This document shows positions 1-6,871 of a stretch of 23,463 nt of DNA, piece after piece (the stretch's first letter is position 1; every line of letters starts with the position of its first letter). The DNA is taken from positions 1 to 23,463 of the forward strand of contig JASEHA010000004.1 of the NCBI GenBank assembly GCA_030018795.1. The letters are read 5' to 3'. A model generated the notes under the pieces. That model searched no databases, was not told the origin of the DNA, and saw nothing but the letters and a program-made list of their open reading frames with translations. Source of the stretch: a bacterium. Its GTDB lineage: Bacteria; UBA9089; CG2-30-40-21. The translations under genes and the position numbers were made by a program.

Positions 1-200
1 AGCCCGCAAATTTTAGCAATATCCTCTGAGCTCATCCCAAACTCAATCATATTCCTTGCTGTTTCTTTCCGCCCTTCCTCTCGCCCTTCTTCCCATCCCT
101 CTTCTCTTGCACCTTCGATTATATCAAGCTCACTGGCAAGATTCATTAAATATCTCTCATATCGCTTCCGTTTTGCCTTGGAAATCTGGGGACACAATAC
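1..200 (-). pseudogene. C-terminal fragment of an Rpn/PD-(D/E)XK nuclease-family transposase, cut by the window edge
   Basis: Read on the minus strand from 200 down to 1, one frame stays open for about 66 codons after a TAG at 201-203. It encodes a basic stretch (KRKRYERYL), then glutamate/glycine-rich repeats (EEGWEEGREEGRKE), then ARNMIEFGMSSEDIAKICG. This tail, with charged EEG repeats followed by an 'ARNM..G.s.edIaki.G' helix, is typical of the C-terminus of Rpn-type recombination-promoting nucleases, also annotated as PD-(D/E)XK nuclease family transposases. The nuclease domain is missing: the frame is closed by TAG at 201-203 and the DNA above it is the rplQ terminator. I therefore read it as a decayed remnant. 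Its last codons lie outside the window. The family call rests on remembered motif similarity only. Confidence 0.55.
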
Positions 201-257
201 CTATTTTCTATGTTTGCGACCCGCTTTCTGAGGATGAAGCACGCAACCAAGCTATCC

Positions 258-301
258 CAAAAAAACAAAAAAGCAGGGAAAAACAATCATTCCCTGCTTT
301 T
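258..301 (-). terminator. Intrinsic terminator of the ribosomal-protein operon
   Basis: On the minus strand a perfect 12-bp stem (AAAAGCAGGGAA with TTCCCTGCTTTT, at 290-301 and 269-280) with a 9-nt loop is followed by a run of T interrupted once by G. It lies about 155 nt after the rplQ stop. It is the only strong intrinsic terminator seen downstream of the promoter-proximal leader, so it probably ends the whole transcript. The plus-strand reading has only a short T run. Confidence 0.85.
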
Positions 302-390
302 AAAAGCTGTCTTACATCATTATAAAGGAAAGTTTTTTATACTTCACCATGTCCTTCCTCCATCAACATTAACGCAAAGGTCGGGAAGCC

Positions 391-415
391 TTCCACCAGT
401 TCAACAACCGCCATC
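391..415 (-). repeat. Partial copy of the rplQ 3' end in its own 3' untranslated region
   Basis: These 25 bases match 458-482, the last codons of rplQ, at 22 of 25 positions, 67 bases downstream of the original. On the minus strand the copy opens a 25-codon frame (337-414) beginning MAVVELVEG, against MAVIELVE at the end of L17. No properly spaced ribosome binding site precedes its ATG. It looks like the relic of a local duplication rather than a working gene. A 12-bp perfect palindrome (TCGCTTAAGCGA, 430-441) lies between the two copies. Confidence 0.55.
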
Positions 416-454
416 CCTTAAAAACACGGTCGCTTAAGCGAAATCAAAACGTGG

Positions 455-808
455 TCATTCCACCAGTTCAATGACTGCCATCTCTGCCGCATCACCCATT
501 CGTGTGCCAAGCTTAATAATTCGAGTATAGCCACCAGGATGTGTTTGAAACCTTGGAGCAATTATTTCAAACAATTTTTTCACCACAGCATTATCCTTGA
601 CATAGCCAAGCACCTGCCGTCTGGCATGTAAATCTCCACGGATAGCAAAGGTAATAAGCTTGTGTGACAACTTCACCATTGCCTTTGCCTTTGCCCTTGT
701 AGTTGTTATCTTTCCATGTCTAAAAAGCTCTGTAGTTAAATTATTAAGCAATGCCTTGCGATGAGCAGTCAACCTGCTCAATCTTGCTACTGAATTTAAG
801 TGTCGCAT
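455..808 (-). CDS. rplQ: 50S ribosomal protein L17
   Basis: L17 lies near the exit of the large-subunit peptide tunnel. The 117-residue product begins MRHLNSVARLSRLTAHRKALLNNL, the standard L17 opening, and contains the ITTTRAKAKAM and HPGGYTRIIKLGTRMGDAAEMAVIELVE blocks expected of the family. It follows rpoA by 11 nt, the usual rpoA-rplQ pairing that ends the alpha cluster, and is the last gene before the operon terminator at 258-301. AGAGGG lies 6 nt before the ATG. The stop is TGA. A partial copy of its last 25 bases occurs just downstream. Confidence 0.97.
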   Translation of the reverse strand: MRHLNSVARLSRLTAHRKALLNNLTTELFRHGKITTTRAKAKAMVKLSHKLITFAIRGDLHARRQVLGYVKDNAVVKKLFEIIAPRFQTHPGGYTRIIKLGTRMGDAAEMAVIELVE

Positions 809-819
809 ATTTATTCCCT

Positions 820-1821
820 CTATTCTTCTCTAATCTTTTCCATTAAAGGAATATACTCTTTCATCCCAAGAGTAAGATTATATGTCGTCAACTTTTCTTT
901 AATCTCAGTTAAAGATTTTTTCCCAAAGTTTCTTGTTTTAAGCATCTCCTGCTCTGTTTTGGTAATCAATTCACCAATCGTATTCAGATCCGAGCTTCTA
1001 AGGCAATTCGCAGACCTGACCGAAAGCTCTAATTCCTCTACCGTCATACGCAGCAATGCCTTTATCCTCTCCTCTTCCTTATCAACACTATCCTCTATCT
1101 TTTTCTCCTCAACCTCAGAGAAGTTGATAAATATATTCAGATGATCCTTCAGTGTTTTAGCCGCATAAGCCACTGCATCCTGAGGGAAAATGGTTCCATT
1201 TGTCCATACCTCAAGGATGAGCTTCTCATAATTTGTCACCTGTCCAACCCTGACCACATCAACATTATAAGCAACCTTAACCACTGGAGAGAAGAATGAA
1301 TCAATGACAATCGTCCCTACAGGCAAATCATCCCTTTTATTAGCAGAAGCAAGCAGATACCCATATCCAGTATTTACCTCCATATCTACTGCTAACTTTC
1401 CATCAGTATCGAGGGTAGCCAGATGCAAATCTTTGTTAACTACCTCTACACCAGAAGGGCATTCAATATCTCCAGCTGTCACATCCCTTTCTCCCTCAAT
1501 ATTTAAGTAAATATGGTGAGATGATCCGTCATAAACCTTCAGGCATAGCTGCTTTATATTCATCAAGAGATCCATGACATCTTCTTTCATCCCGGTCAGG
1601 GTAGAAAATTCATGAAGCACACCCTCTATCTTTACAGAGGTAACTACTGCCCCTTCAATATAAGAAATAAGCATCCTCCTCAGTGAATTCCCCATTGTAA
1701 CGGCAATACCTGGTTCGAATGGTTCGGCAATAAACTTTCCATAGCTATCGGTTAGAGTTTCCTCTTCCCACCTTACATTTTTAGGTCTCTGTAAATCTCT
1801 TATTCCACACATAGCACCCAT
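820..1821 (-). CDS. rpoA: DNA-directed RNA polymerase alpha subunit
   Basis: The alpha dimer scaffolds beta and beta' assembly, and its C-terminal domain contacts promoter UP DNA and activators. The start chosen gives 333 residues: AGGAGG at 1831-1836 lies 9 nt before ATG 1821, whereas the frame stays open eight codons further up without a ribosome binding site. The N-terminal domain shows EETLTDSYGKFIAEPFEPG and GNSLRRMLIS, the assembly signature. The C-terminal domain (from about residue 250) carries the ELELSVRSANCLR helix and NFGKKSLTEIKEKL. The length is close to that of other bacterial alpha subunits (about 315-340). It lies between rpsD (37 nt) and rplQ (11 nt). Confidence 0.97.
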   Translation of the reverse strand: MGAMCGIRDLQRPKNVRWEEETLTDSYGKFIAEPFEPGIAVTMGNSLRRMLISYIEGAVVTSVKIEGVLHEFSTLTGMKEDVMDLLMNIKQLCLKVYDGSSHHIYLNIEGERDVTAGDIECPSGVEVVNKDLHLATLDTDGKLAVDMEVNTGYGYLLASANKRDDLPVGTIVIDSFFSPVVKVAYNVDVVRVGQVTNYEKLILEVWTNGTIFPQDAVAYAAKTLKDHLNIFINFSEVEEKKIEDSVDKEEERIKALLRMTVEELELSVRSANCLRSSDLNTIGELITKTEQEMLKTRNFGKKSLTEIKEKLTTYNLTLGMKEYIPLMEKIREE

Positions 1822-1858
1822 GCAATCAAACCTCCTGTCAGACAAAAGTAATTACAAG

Positions 1859-2479
1859 TTATTTAGAATACAAAGCAATAATCAGATTTTCATTAATCTC
1901 AACCTCTATATCTTCCCTTTTTGGAAAACGAAGCACCTGAGCCGCTGCATTGTCATTACTCATCTTTAACCAGATAGGCAATTTATTGCCAGGATTCTTT
2001 ACCTTATCACCAATCAATAATTTTCTACTTTTCTCTTTAACAGAAACTATATCATCTATACCAACAAGGCATGAAGGGATATTTACACTCTTTCCATTAA
2101 TCAAAACATGACCATGCCTGACAAACTGCCTGCTCTGGATACGCGACTCTGCCCAACCAGCCCGGAAGACTACATTGTCTAATCGTCTTTCAAGTAAAAT
2201 CAAAAGATTATCACCAGTAATCCCTTTTTGTCTGGCTGCCTTGGCAAAGTATAGCCTGAATTGCCCCTCTAATATGCCATAGATTGCCTTGGCATTCTGC
2301 TTTTCTCTGAGTTGAAGGCCATAATCTGATACCTTTTTACTCTCCTGTCCCTTTAATCCAGGCGGATAATTTCTTCTCAAAATAGCACACTTTTCAGTCA
2401 TGCATCTTGTACCCTTTAAGAAAAGCTTTTTTTGTGCCCGACGGCAAAGCTTACAACCAGGCCCTGTATATCGTGCCAT
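1859..2479 (-). CDS. rpsD: 30S ribosomal protein S4, zinc-binding form
   Basis: S4 is a primary 16S rRNA-binding protein that nucleates 30S assembly. The 206-residue product opens MARYTGPGCKLCRR. Cys9, Cys12, Cys26 and Cys31 form the zinc site of the Cys-containing S4 type. An S4 RNA-binding domain follows at about residues 97-160 (RLDNVVFRAGWAESRIQSRQFVRHGHVLINGKSV, with its conserved arginines). AGAGGTG lies 7 nt before the ATG. In E. coli S4 represses the alpha operon by binding upstream of rpsM. I see no clear equivalent pseudoknot here, but the rpsM-rpsK gap is unusual (see repeats). Confidence 0.97.
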   Translation of the reverse strand: MARYTGPGCKLCRRAQKKLFLKGTRCMTEKCAILRRNYPPGLKGQESKKVSDYGLQLREKQNAKAIYGILEGQFRLYFAKAARQKGITGDNLLILLERRLDNVVFRAGWAESRIQSRQFVRHGHVLINGKSVNIPSCLVGIDDIVSVKEKSRKLLIGDKVKNPGNKLPIWLKMSNDNAAAQVLRFPKREDIEVEINENLIIALYSK

Positions 2480-2522
2480 AACATTTCACCTCTTATTATT
2501 ATATGACCTATAAGAACACAAA

Positions 2523-2927
2523 TTACACCCTTCTTTTCTTCGGTGGTCTGCACCCATTATGAGGAATTGGTGTTGTATCCTTGATTAATTTAATATCCAT
2601 TCCAGATGCCTGAAGGGCACGAATAGCAGACTCCCTTCCAGACCCAGGACCATTGACATACACAGAAACCTCTCTTACCCCGCAATCACTTGCTGTTTTT
2701 GCCGCTTGTTGAGCCGCTTGTTGAGCTGCAAAAGGGGTTCCCTTTTTTGTTCCCTTAAATCCAACCGTACCACTGCTCGCCCAGCAGACAACATTACCTA
2801 TCCTATCGGTTATGGATACAATGGTATTATTAAATGTGGATTGAATATAAACATTTCCTATGCCAATATTCTTTTTTTCCTTCTTCTTTCCAACCCCAAC
2901 CTTCTTGGTCTTTCCCTTAGTTGCCAT
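2523..2927 (-). CDS. rpsK: 30S ribosomal protein S11
   Basis: S11 shapes the platform of the 30S subunit and the mRNA exit region. The 134-residue product has a lysine-rich N-terminus and then the family blocks VYIQSTFNNTIVSITDRIGN, WASSGTVGFKGTKKGTPFAAQ, and a C-terminus with NGPGSGRESAIRAL and DTTPIPHNGCRPPKKRRV. ATG 2927 is chosen because AGGAGGG lies 5 nt upstream; a TTG one codon earlier is less well placed. The ribosome binding site is part of a 38-bp block that occurs a second time 70 nt upstream. Confidence 0.97.
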   Translation of the reverse strand: MATKGKTKKVGVGKKKEKKNIGIGNVYIQSTFNNTIVSITDRIGNVVCWASSGTVGFKGTKKGTPFAAQQAAQQAAKTASDCGVREVSVYVNGPGSGRESAIRALQASGMDIKLIKDTTPIPHNGCRPPKKRRV

Positions 2928-2946
2928 CAAAACCCTCCTATATGAC

Positions 2947-2971
2947 CACAGACTCCGGATGTCTGTGCTAC
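2947..2971 (-). repeat. REP-like palindrome, CACAGAC type (copy 1)
   Basis: Minus strand: GTAG followed directly by a perfect 7-bp stem CACAGAC/GTCTGTG around the loop ATCCGGA. It has the same layout as the CACAAGC-type elements elsewhere in the window, with both stem arms changed in step. Confidence 0.75.
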
Positions 2972-3016
2972 TCTACCCTCGCTAATACCCTTGAGATGGT
3001 TTTCCTCCTATATGAC

Positions 3017-3041
3017 CACAGACTCCTGATGTCTGTGCTAC
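3017..3041 (-). repeat. REP-like palindrome, CACAGAC type (copy 2)
   Basis: Minus strand: GTAG, then stem CACAGAC/GTCTGTG around the loop ATCAGGA. It differs from copy 1 by one loop base. It begins 16 nt after the rpsM stop codon. Confidence 0.75.
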
Positions 3042-3057
3042 CCCCCCATCGGACAAA

Positions 3058-3441
3058 TTAACGTGCTCCTGCTACCTTTTTCTTAGTAATCGTATGACCT
3101 CGTTTCCCTTTACGTGTACGGCCATTGGTATGTGTTCTCTGTCCCCTGACAGGCAAACCCTTTCTATGTCTGAAACCCCGATAGCACCCTATCTCCATTA
3201 ACCTTTTAATACTCATGGTCAGGTCCCTACGCAGATCACCTTCAACCCTATAATCACCCTCTATTATTTGACGAAGCCTATTGACCTCTTCCTCAATCAA
3301 ATCCCGCACCCTGGTAGCAGGGCTAATATTTGCCTTTGCAAGTATATCTTGAGAAGATGGCAAACCTATACCAAAAATATAGGTTAACCCTATATCTATC
3401 CTCTTATCCCTGGGTAAATCTACTCCAACTATTCTGGCCAC
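3058..3441 (-). CDS. rpsM: 30S ribosomal protein S13
   Basis: S13 sits in the 30S head, touches the P-site tRNA and forms intersubunit bridges. The 127-residue product opens MARIVGVDLPRDKRIDIGLTYIFGIG and ends in the basic family tail GLPVRGQRTHTNGRTRKGKRG...KKKVAGAR. The start is a GTG at 3441, placed 5 nt after GAGGAGG. An overlapping ATG one base upstream is out of frame. It follows rpmJ by 43 nt. The gene downstream, rpsK, is separated by a 130-nt gap filled with duplicated repeats. Confidence 0.96.
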   Translation of the reverse strand: MARIVGVDLPRDKRIDIGLTYIFGIGLPSSQDILAKANISPATRVRDLIEEEVNRLRQIIEGDYRVEGDLRRDLTMSIKRLMEIGCYRGFRHRKGLPVRGQRTHTNGRTRKGKRGHTITKKKVAGAR

Positions 3442-3484
3442 ATTATCCTCCTCAGTAAATAGGTTGTTTAACCCTTACAGCTTA

Positions 3485-3598
3485 CTATCCCTGTCTCTGT
3501 TTATGCTTGGGATTAGCACAAATAACCCTGACAATCCCTTTTCGTTTGATTATTTTACATTTCTCACACATTTTTTTTATTGAAGACCTAACCTTCAT
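3485..3598 (-). CDS. rpmJ: 50S ribosomal protein L36, zinc-ribbon form
   Basis: This 37-residue gene was found by translating the gap between infA and rpsM. It reads MKVRSSIKKMCEKCKIIKRK and then GIVRVICANPKHKQRQG, which is L36 throughout. Cys11, Cys14, Cys27 and His32 are the zinc ligands of the metal-binding paralogue. The ATG lies inside the last codons of infA, overlapping it by 11 nt, so the two are probably translationally coupled. The stop is TAG at 3485-3487. Confidence 0.95.
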   Translation of the reverse strand: MKVRSSIKKMCEKCKIIKRKGIVRVICANPKHKQRQG

Positions 3599-3866
3599 TA
3601 CTATCCACCATTCCTTTTCCGTCCTTGCCTCTATATACAATCCGACCACGGGTTAAATCATAAAGCGACAATTCTACCACCACTTTATCACCTGGCAATA
3701 TTTTTATAAAATGCATTCGCATCTTACCCGATATATGGGCATGAATCTTATGCCCATTCTCAAGCTCTACCTTGAAAACAGCGTTAGGCAAAGCCTCTAA
3801 AACCGTTCCCTCTACTCTAACAGCCTCTTCCTTTTTCCCTGAATCCTGTTTGGCTCTCTTAGCCAT
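3588..3866 (-). CDS. infA: Translation initiation factor IF-1
   Basis: IF-1 binds the 30S A site during initiation. The 92-residue product contains the complete OB fold: VEGTVLEALPNAVFKVELENG, HISGKMRMHFIKILPGDKVVVELSLYDLTRGRIVYR. It is about 20 residues longer than the usual 72, with a charged N-terminal extension (MAKRAKQDSGKKEEAVR) and a C-terminal tail GKDGKGMVDSNEG. GAGGAG lies 5 nt before the ATG, supporting the long start. Its end overlaps rpmJ. The map-infA-rpmJ-rpsM order is standard for many bacterial phyla. Confidence 0.95.
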   Translation of the reverse strand: MAKRAKQDSGKKEEAVRVEGTVLEALPNAVFKVELENGHKIHAHISGKMRMHFIKILPGDKVVVELSLYDLTRGRIVYRGKDGKGMVDSNEG

Positions 3867-3925
3867 GTTATCTCCTCAAGTATTCATGAAACCTTTAGCT
3901 TAAGTTCCACGTCTTACACCCTCAC

Positions 3926-4666
3926 TCAGGTTAATATTATTGGCCCATTATCAGTAACAACGACTGTATGCTCATAATGAGCTGACAGGCTTCTATCTGC
4001 TGTGATAACCGTCCAGCCATCAAGCAAAACCTCTGTTTTATGCTCGCCGGCATTAACCATTGGCTCAATACAAAACACCATCCCTGACTTAAGCCTGGGT
4101 CCTTTTCCCTGTTTACCAAAGTTTGGAATCTGAGGATCCTCATGAATCTCCTGTCCAATCCCATGCCCTGTATAATCACGCACCACAGAAAACCCATGTT
4201 TTTCAACATACAACTGAACTGCCGCAGAAATATCATGCAGCCGATTATTCTCCATAGCCTGTTCAATACCCTTATAAAGGGATTCCTTAGTCACAGTCAT
4301 TAATCTTTCTGCCTCAGATGTTACCTTGCCTATCTTTATGGTACTGGCAGCATCGCTGCAATAATCCTTAAGTCTTACCCCAACATCAATCTTTAATATC
4401 TCCCCTTCCCTAAGTCTCCTGATTCCGGGGATACCATGAACCACCTCATGATTAATTGATGTACATATACTTCCAGGAAACCCCCGGTATCCTAAAAAGG
4501 CTGGGTTTCCACCCCTTTTTACAATCAGCTTCTCAGCTGCATTAGCAATATACTGTGTTGTCATTCCAGGTTCAACAATATCCTGCAGATACTGCAACAC
4601 CTCTTTAACTATCTTTGATGCATCAGCTATTCTGCCTATCTCTTGCTTAGATCTCCTGATTATCAT
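3926..4666 (-). CDS. map: Methionine aminopeptidase, type I
   Basis: The enzyme removes the initiator methionine from nascent chains in the cytoplasm. The 246-residue product has the five metal ligands of the family: Asp94 (KIDVG), Asp105 (CSDAA), His168 (TGHGIG), Glu201 (CIEPM) and Glu232 (YEHTV), with His77 in the substrate pocket (VVHGIP). No N-terminal SH3-binding or zinc-finger extension is present, so this is the short bacterial MetAP1 form. The ribosome binding site is weak (AGGAT). A REP element separates it from adk. Confidence 0.96.
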   Translation of the reverse strand: MIIRRSKQEIGRIADASKIVKEVLQYLQDIVEPGMTTQYIANAAEKLIVKRGGNPAFLGYRGFPGSICTSINHEVVHGIPGIRRLREGEILKIDVGVRLKDYCSDAASTIKIGKVTSEAERLMTVTKESLYKGIEQAMENNRLHDISAAVQLYVEKHGFSVVRDYTGHGIGQEIHEDPQIPNFGKQGKGPRLKSGMVFCIEPMVNAGEHKTEVLLDGWTVITADRSLSAHYEHTVVVTDNGPIILT

Positions 4667-4697
4667 TTAATCCTACGCTCATAATCATTTTAGCATC

Positions 4698-4720
4698 CAC
4701 AAGCAAGATGCTTGTGCTAC
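4698..4720 (-). repeat. REP-like palindrome, CACAAGC type, containing the adk stop codon
   Basis: Minus strand: GTAG at 4720-4717, then a perfect 7-bp stem CACAAGC/GCTTGTG around ATCTT. The TAG of GTAG (4719-4717) is the stop codon of adk. Confidence 0.8.
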
Positions 4721-5373
4721 TGTATCCCTTCAAGCACACTTACCAATTGCTTGAAGATATTCTCTATTTCCTCCGTACCATCTATCACCCTTAAAAGCCC
4801 TTTTTGCTGATAGTATCCGATCAATGGCTCGGTTGTCTCTTTATAAACCTTTAATCGCCGCCTGACAACATCCTCTTCATCATCCGGCCGGTGATACAAT
4901 TTACCACCGCAGGAGCACACACCCTTTTTCTTTGGCAGATTAAACTCAAGATGATAATTGGTATTACACTCCTTGCAGACCATTCGGCCGCACAATCTTC
5001 TAACCACCATCTCTTCGCTTACATCTAAGCTTAAGACAACATCTATAGGAATATTCTTTTCGCCTTTTTCACTTATCATCTTATCAAACGACTCTGCCTG
5101 AACAATCGTTCTTGGAAACCCGTCTAATATAAACCCATTCTCACAATCTGTCTGAACAATTCTATCACAAATAATACCAATAATAATATCATCAGAAACA
5201 AGCTCACCATTATCCATGGATTCCTTTGCCTTTATCCCTAATTCTGTCTTATTAGTAACTGCCTCTCTAAGTATATCGCCAGTTGAAATCTGCGGGATAC
5301 CAAATCGCTGACTCAAACGACTTGCCTGTGTTCCCTTACCTGAACCTGGTGGTCCTAAAAATATCAATCGCAA
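4717..5373 (-). CDS. adk: Adenylate kinase with cysteine-containing LID
   Basis: The enzyme interconverts ATP + AMP and 2 ADP. The P-loop is GPPGSGKGT (residues 7-15), with DGFPRT at 84-89 and the LID at about 128-165. The LID carries Cys133, Cys136, Cys153 and Cys155. Zinc-type kinases usually have CxxC-x16-CxxC or D, so this one lacks one residue between the last two ligands. I chose TTG 5373 (218 residues, the family length), because GAGAAGGGGG ends 7 nt upstream and the protein then begins exactly at the first beta strand. The alternative is ATG 5442, overlapping the secY stop, which adds 23 residues without a good ribosome binding site. The stop codon lies in a REP element. Confidence 0.94.
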   Translation of the reverse strand: MRLIFLGPPGSGKGTQASRLSQRFGIPQISTGDILREAVTNKTELGIKAKESMDNGELVSDDIIIGIICDRIVQTDCENGFILDGFPRTIVQAESFDKMISEKGEKNIPIDVVLSLDVSEEMVVRRLCGRMVCKECNTNYHLEFNLPKKKGVCSCGGKLYHRPDDEEDVVRRRLKVYKETTEPLIGYYQQKGLLRVIDGTEEIENIFKQLVSVLEGIQ

Positions 5374-5441
5374 TTTCTTTCCCCCTTCTCTTTGCCTAAC
5401 AAAACTTTCCAACACCAATAAACTTGCCTTATTTATTAGCA

Positions 5442-6767
5442 TTAGAATCTACCCCGTATCTTCCCTTTTTTCATAAAACCATCATAATGACCCATCAAAA
5501 GATGCGATTCTATCTGTCGCATAATATCAAGAGCCACACCAACGGCAATCAGGATAGATGTCCCTCCAAAATGAAACGGTACCTTCATCCCGCCATATAT
5601 CAACGATGGTATCAGATTAATCAATGCCAAAAATATTGCCCCAACAAAGGTAATCCTCTTCAAGATGCGTTCAATATACTCAGCCGTTGGTTTACCAGGT
5701 CTGATACCAGGAACAAACCCGCCATACTTACGCATATTCTCGGCAACATCCACTGGATTAAAGATGATAGTCACATAAAAATAGGTAAAAAATACTATCG
5801 CCAGGGTCTCTATGATATAATATACTGCCCCCTGTCCAGGTGTTAATTGAGTAACGATAAACTCCATAACAGGATTGCCTGTTCCGCCAAAAAAGGTCAT
5901 GATTGTAGCAGGAATAGTCAGCAGGGACGAGGCAAAGATAATGGGAATAACACCCGCCATATTGACCTGCAAGGGCATATGCGTACTCTGCCCACCATAT
6001 ACCTTTCTGCCAACCATTCGCTTGGCATACTGCACCATAATCTTACGATGCCCCTGAATCATGGTTACTGTTGCAGCTATAGCTACTAAAATAACCGCTA
6101 TCCCTATAATAAAGACAATAATATTTCGTTCACCAGTAAACAAAAGCTTACCGCTCTCAATAATACCATTGGGTATCCTTGAGATAATATTAGCAAAGAT
6201 TATCAGGGATGCTCCATTCCCCAGACCCCTTTCAGTAATCTGTTCCCCAAGCCACATCACAAAGGCGGTTCCAGTAGTCAGGGTGATAATAGTCATCAGA
6301 TGGAAACCAAGACCAGGCACCAGAACCATGCTCTCGCCCGACAACCCCTTCATACTCTGTATCCAGATACTTACACCAGATGCCTGAATAATACCAATCA
6401 CCAATGTCAGGTATCTGGTATACTGATTTATCTTCTTTCGGCCTATCTCCCCCTCTTTCTGAATCTTTTCAAGAGAAGGCATCACCTTTGTCAGCAAGGA
6501 CATAATGATTGAGGCACTGATATAAGGCATAATACCAAGGGTAAAGATAGAAAACTTCTCAAACGCTCCCCCGGCAAACATATCCAGCATCCCGATAATT
6601 GTACCCTTTGCCTCCTGAAATATCTGTCCAAGAGCAACTGTATCAACACCAGGTGTAGGCACTGCTGCCCCAAAACGATAAACAGCCAACAAACCAATAG
6701 TAAAAAGTATCCTCTTCCTTAACTCATAAACCTTAAACGGATTAAGTACATTTTCAATTCCCTTCAC
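5442..6767 (-). CDS. secY: Preprotein translocase subunit SecY
   Basis: SecY is the channel of the Sec translocon in the inner membrane. The 441-residue protein has ten hydrophobic segments and the family signatures GAAVPTPGVD (first periplasmic region), ITERGLGNGASLIIFANII, and TYFYVTIIFNPVDVAENMRKYGGFVPGIRPGKPTAEYI. The start is a GTG at 6767, 10 nt after GGAGG. The gene follows rplO, as in most spc operons, but here a 104-nt gap with a 23-bp hairpin intervenes. Its stop (TAA) overlaps an ATG that could begin a longer adk. Confidence 0.96.
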   Translation of the reverse strand: MKGIENVLNPFKVYELRKRILFTIGLLAVYRFGAAVPTPGVDTVALGQIFQEAKGTIIGMLDMFAGGAFEKFSIFTLGIMPYISASIIMSLLTKVMPSLEKIQKEGEIGRKKINQYTRYLTLVIGIIQASGVSIWIQSMKGLSGESMVLVPGLGFHLMTIITLTTGTAFVMWLGEQITERGLGNGASLIIFANIISRIPNGIIESGKLLFTGERNIIVFIIGIAVILVAIAATVTMIQGHRKIMVQYAKRMVGRKVYGGQSTHMPLQVNMAGVIPIIFASSLLTIPATIMTFFGGTGNPVMEFIVTQLTPGQGAVYYIIETLAIVFFTYFYVTIIFNPVDVAENMRKYGGFVPGIRPGKPTAEYIERILKRITFVGAIFLALINLIPSLIYGGMKVPFHFGGTSILIAVGVALDIMRQIESHLLMGHYDGFMKKGKIRGRF

Positions 6768-6796
6768 CCTTACTCTTCCTCCAGATCATTGTCCAT

Positions 6797-6861
6797 GTTC
6801 AAAGGGTTGAGGGTTCAAGGGTAATAATCTTACCTTTACTTGATCCCTCAACCCCTTGAAC
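6797..6861 (-). other. Large hairpin in the rplO-secY gap
   Basis: The arms at 6839-6861 and 6797-6819 pair over 23 positions on the transcript, with one G-T pair and one mismatch. The core is GGGGTTGAGGG against CCCTCAACCC. The 19-nt loop contains a further GGTAA/TTACC pairing. No T run follows, so it is not an intrinsic terminator. It starts 10 nt after the rplO stop and ends about 30 nt before the secY start. Possible roles are RNase III processing, protection of the upstream transcript end or lowering secY output relative to the ribosomal genes. Confidence 0.8.
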
Positions 6862-6871
6862 TCTTTAAAAA

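Larger units (their letters stand above)
2934..3041 (-). repeat. Two direct copies of a 38-bp block carrying a REP hairpin and a ribosome binding site
   Basis: Positions 2934-2971 and 3004-3041 are the same 38 bases with one difference, and together they fill most of the rpsM-rpsK gap. Read on the minus strand, each block is GTAG, a hairpin with a 7-bp stem (CACAGAC with GTCTGTG, loop of 7), then GGTCATATAGGAGG. The AGGAGG of the downstream block serves rpsK. The upstream one is followed by no ATG at a workable distance. The layout suggests a local tandem duplication with a period of 70 bases. Confidence 0.85.

Noticed and set aside
56..437. Two plus-strand open frames ahead of rplQ
   Set aside because: They lie antisense to the transposase fragment, across the terminator and the rplQ 3' region. 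There is no ribosome binding site and the composition is low in complexity.
2701..2729. 12-bp tandem repeat in rpsK (AAQQAAQQAA)
   Set aside because: The protein length matches the family at this point, so it is not an expansion. The repeat follows from codon choice.
5424..6697. Several long open frames opposite or out of frame with secY
   Set aside because: They are shadows of the secY codon pattern with no family motifs and no ribosome binding sites.
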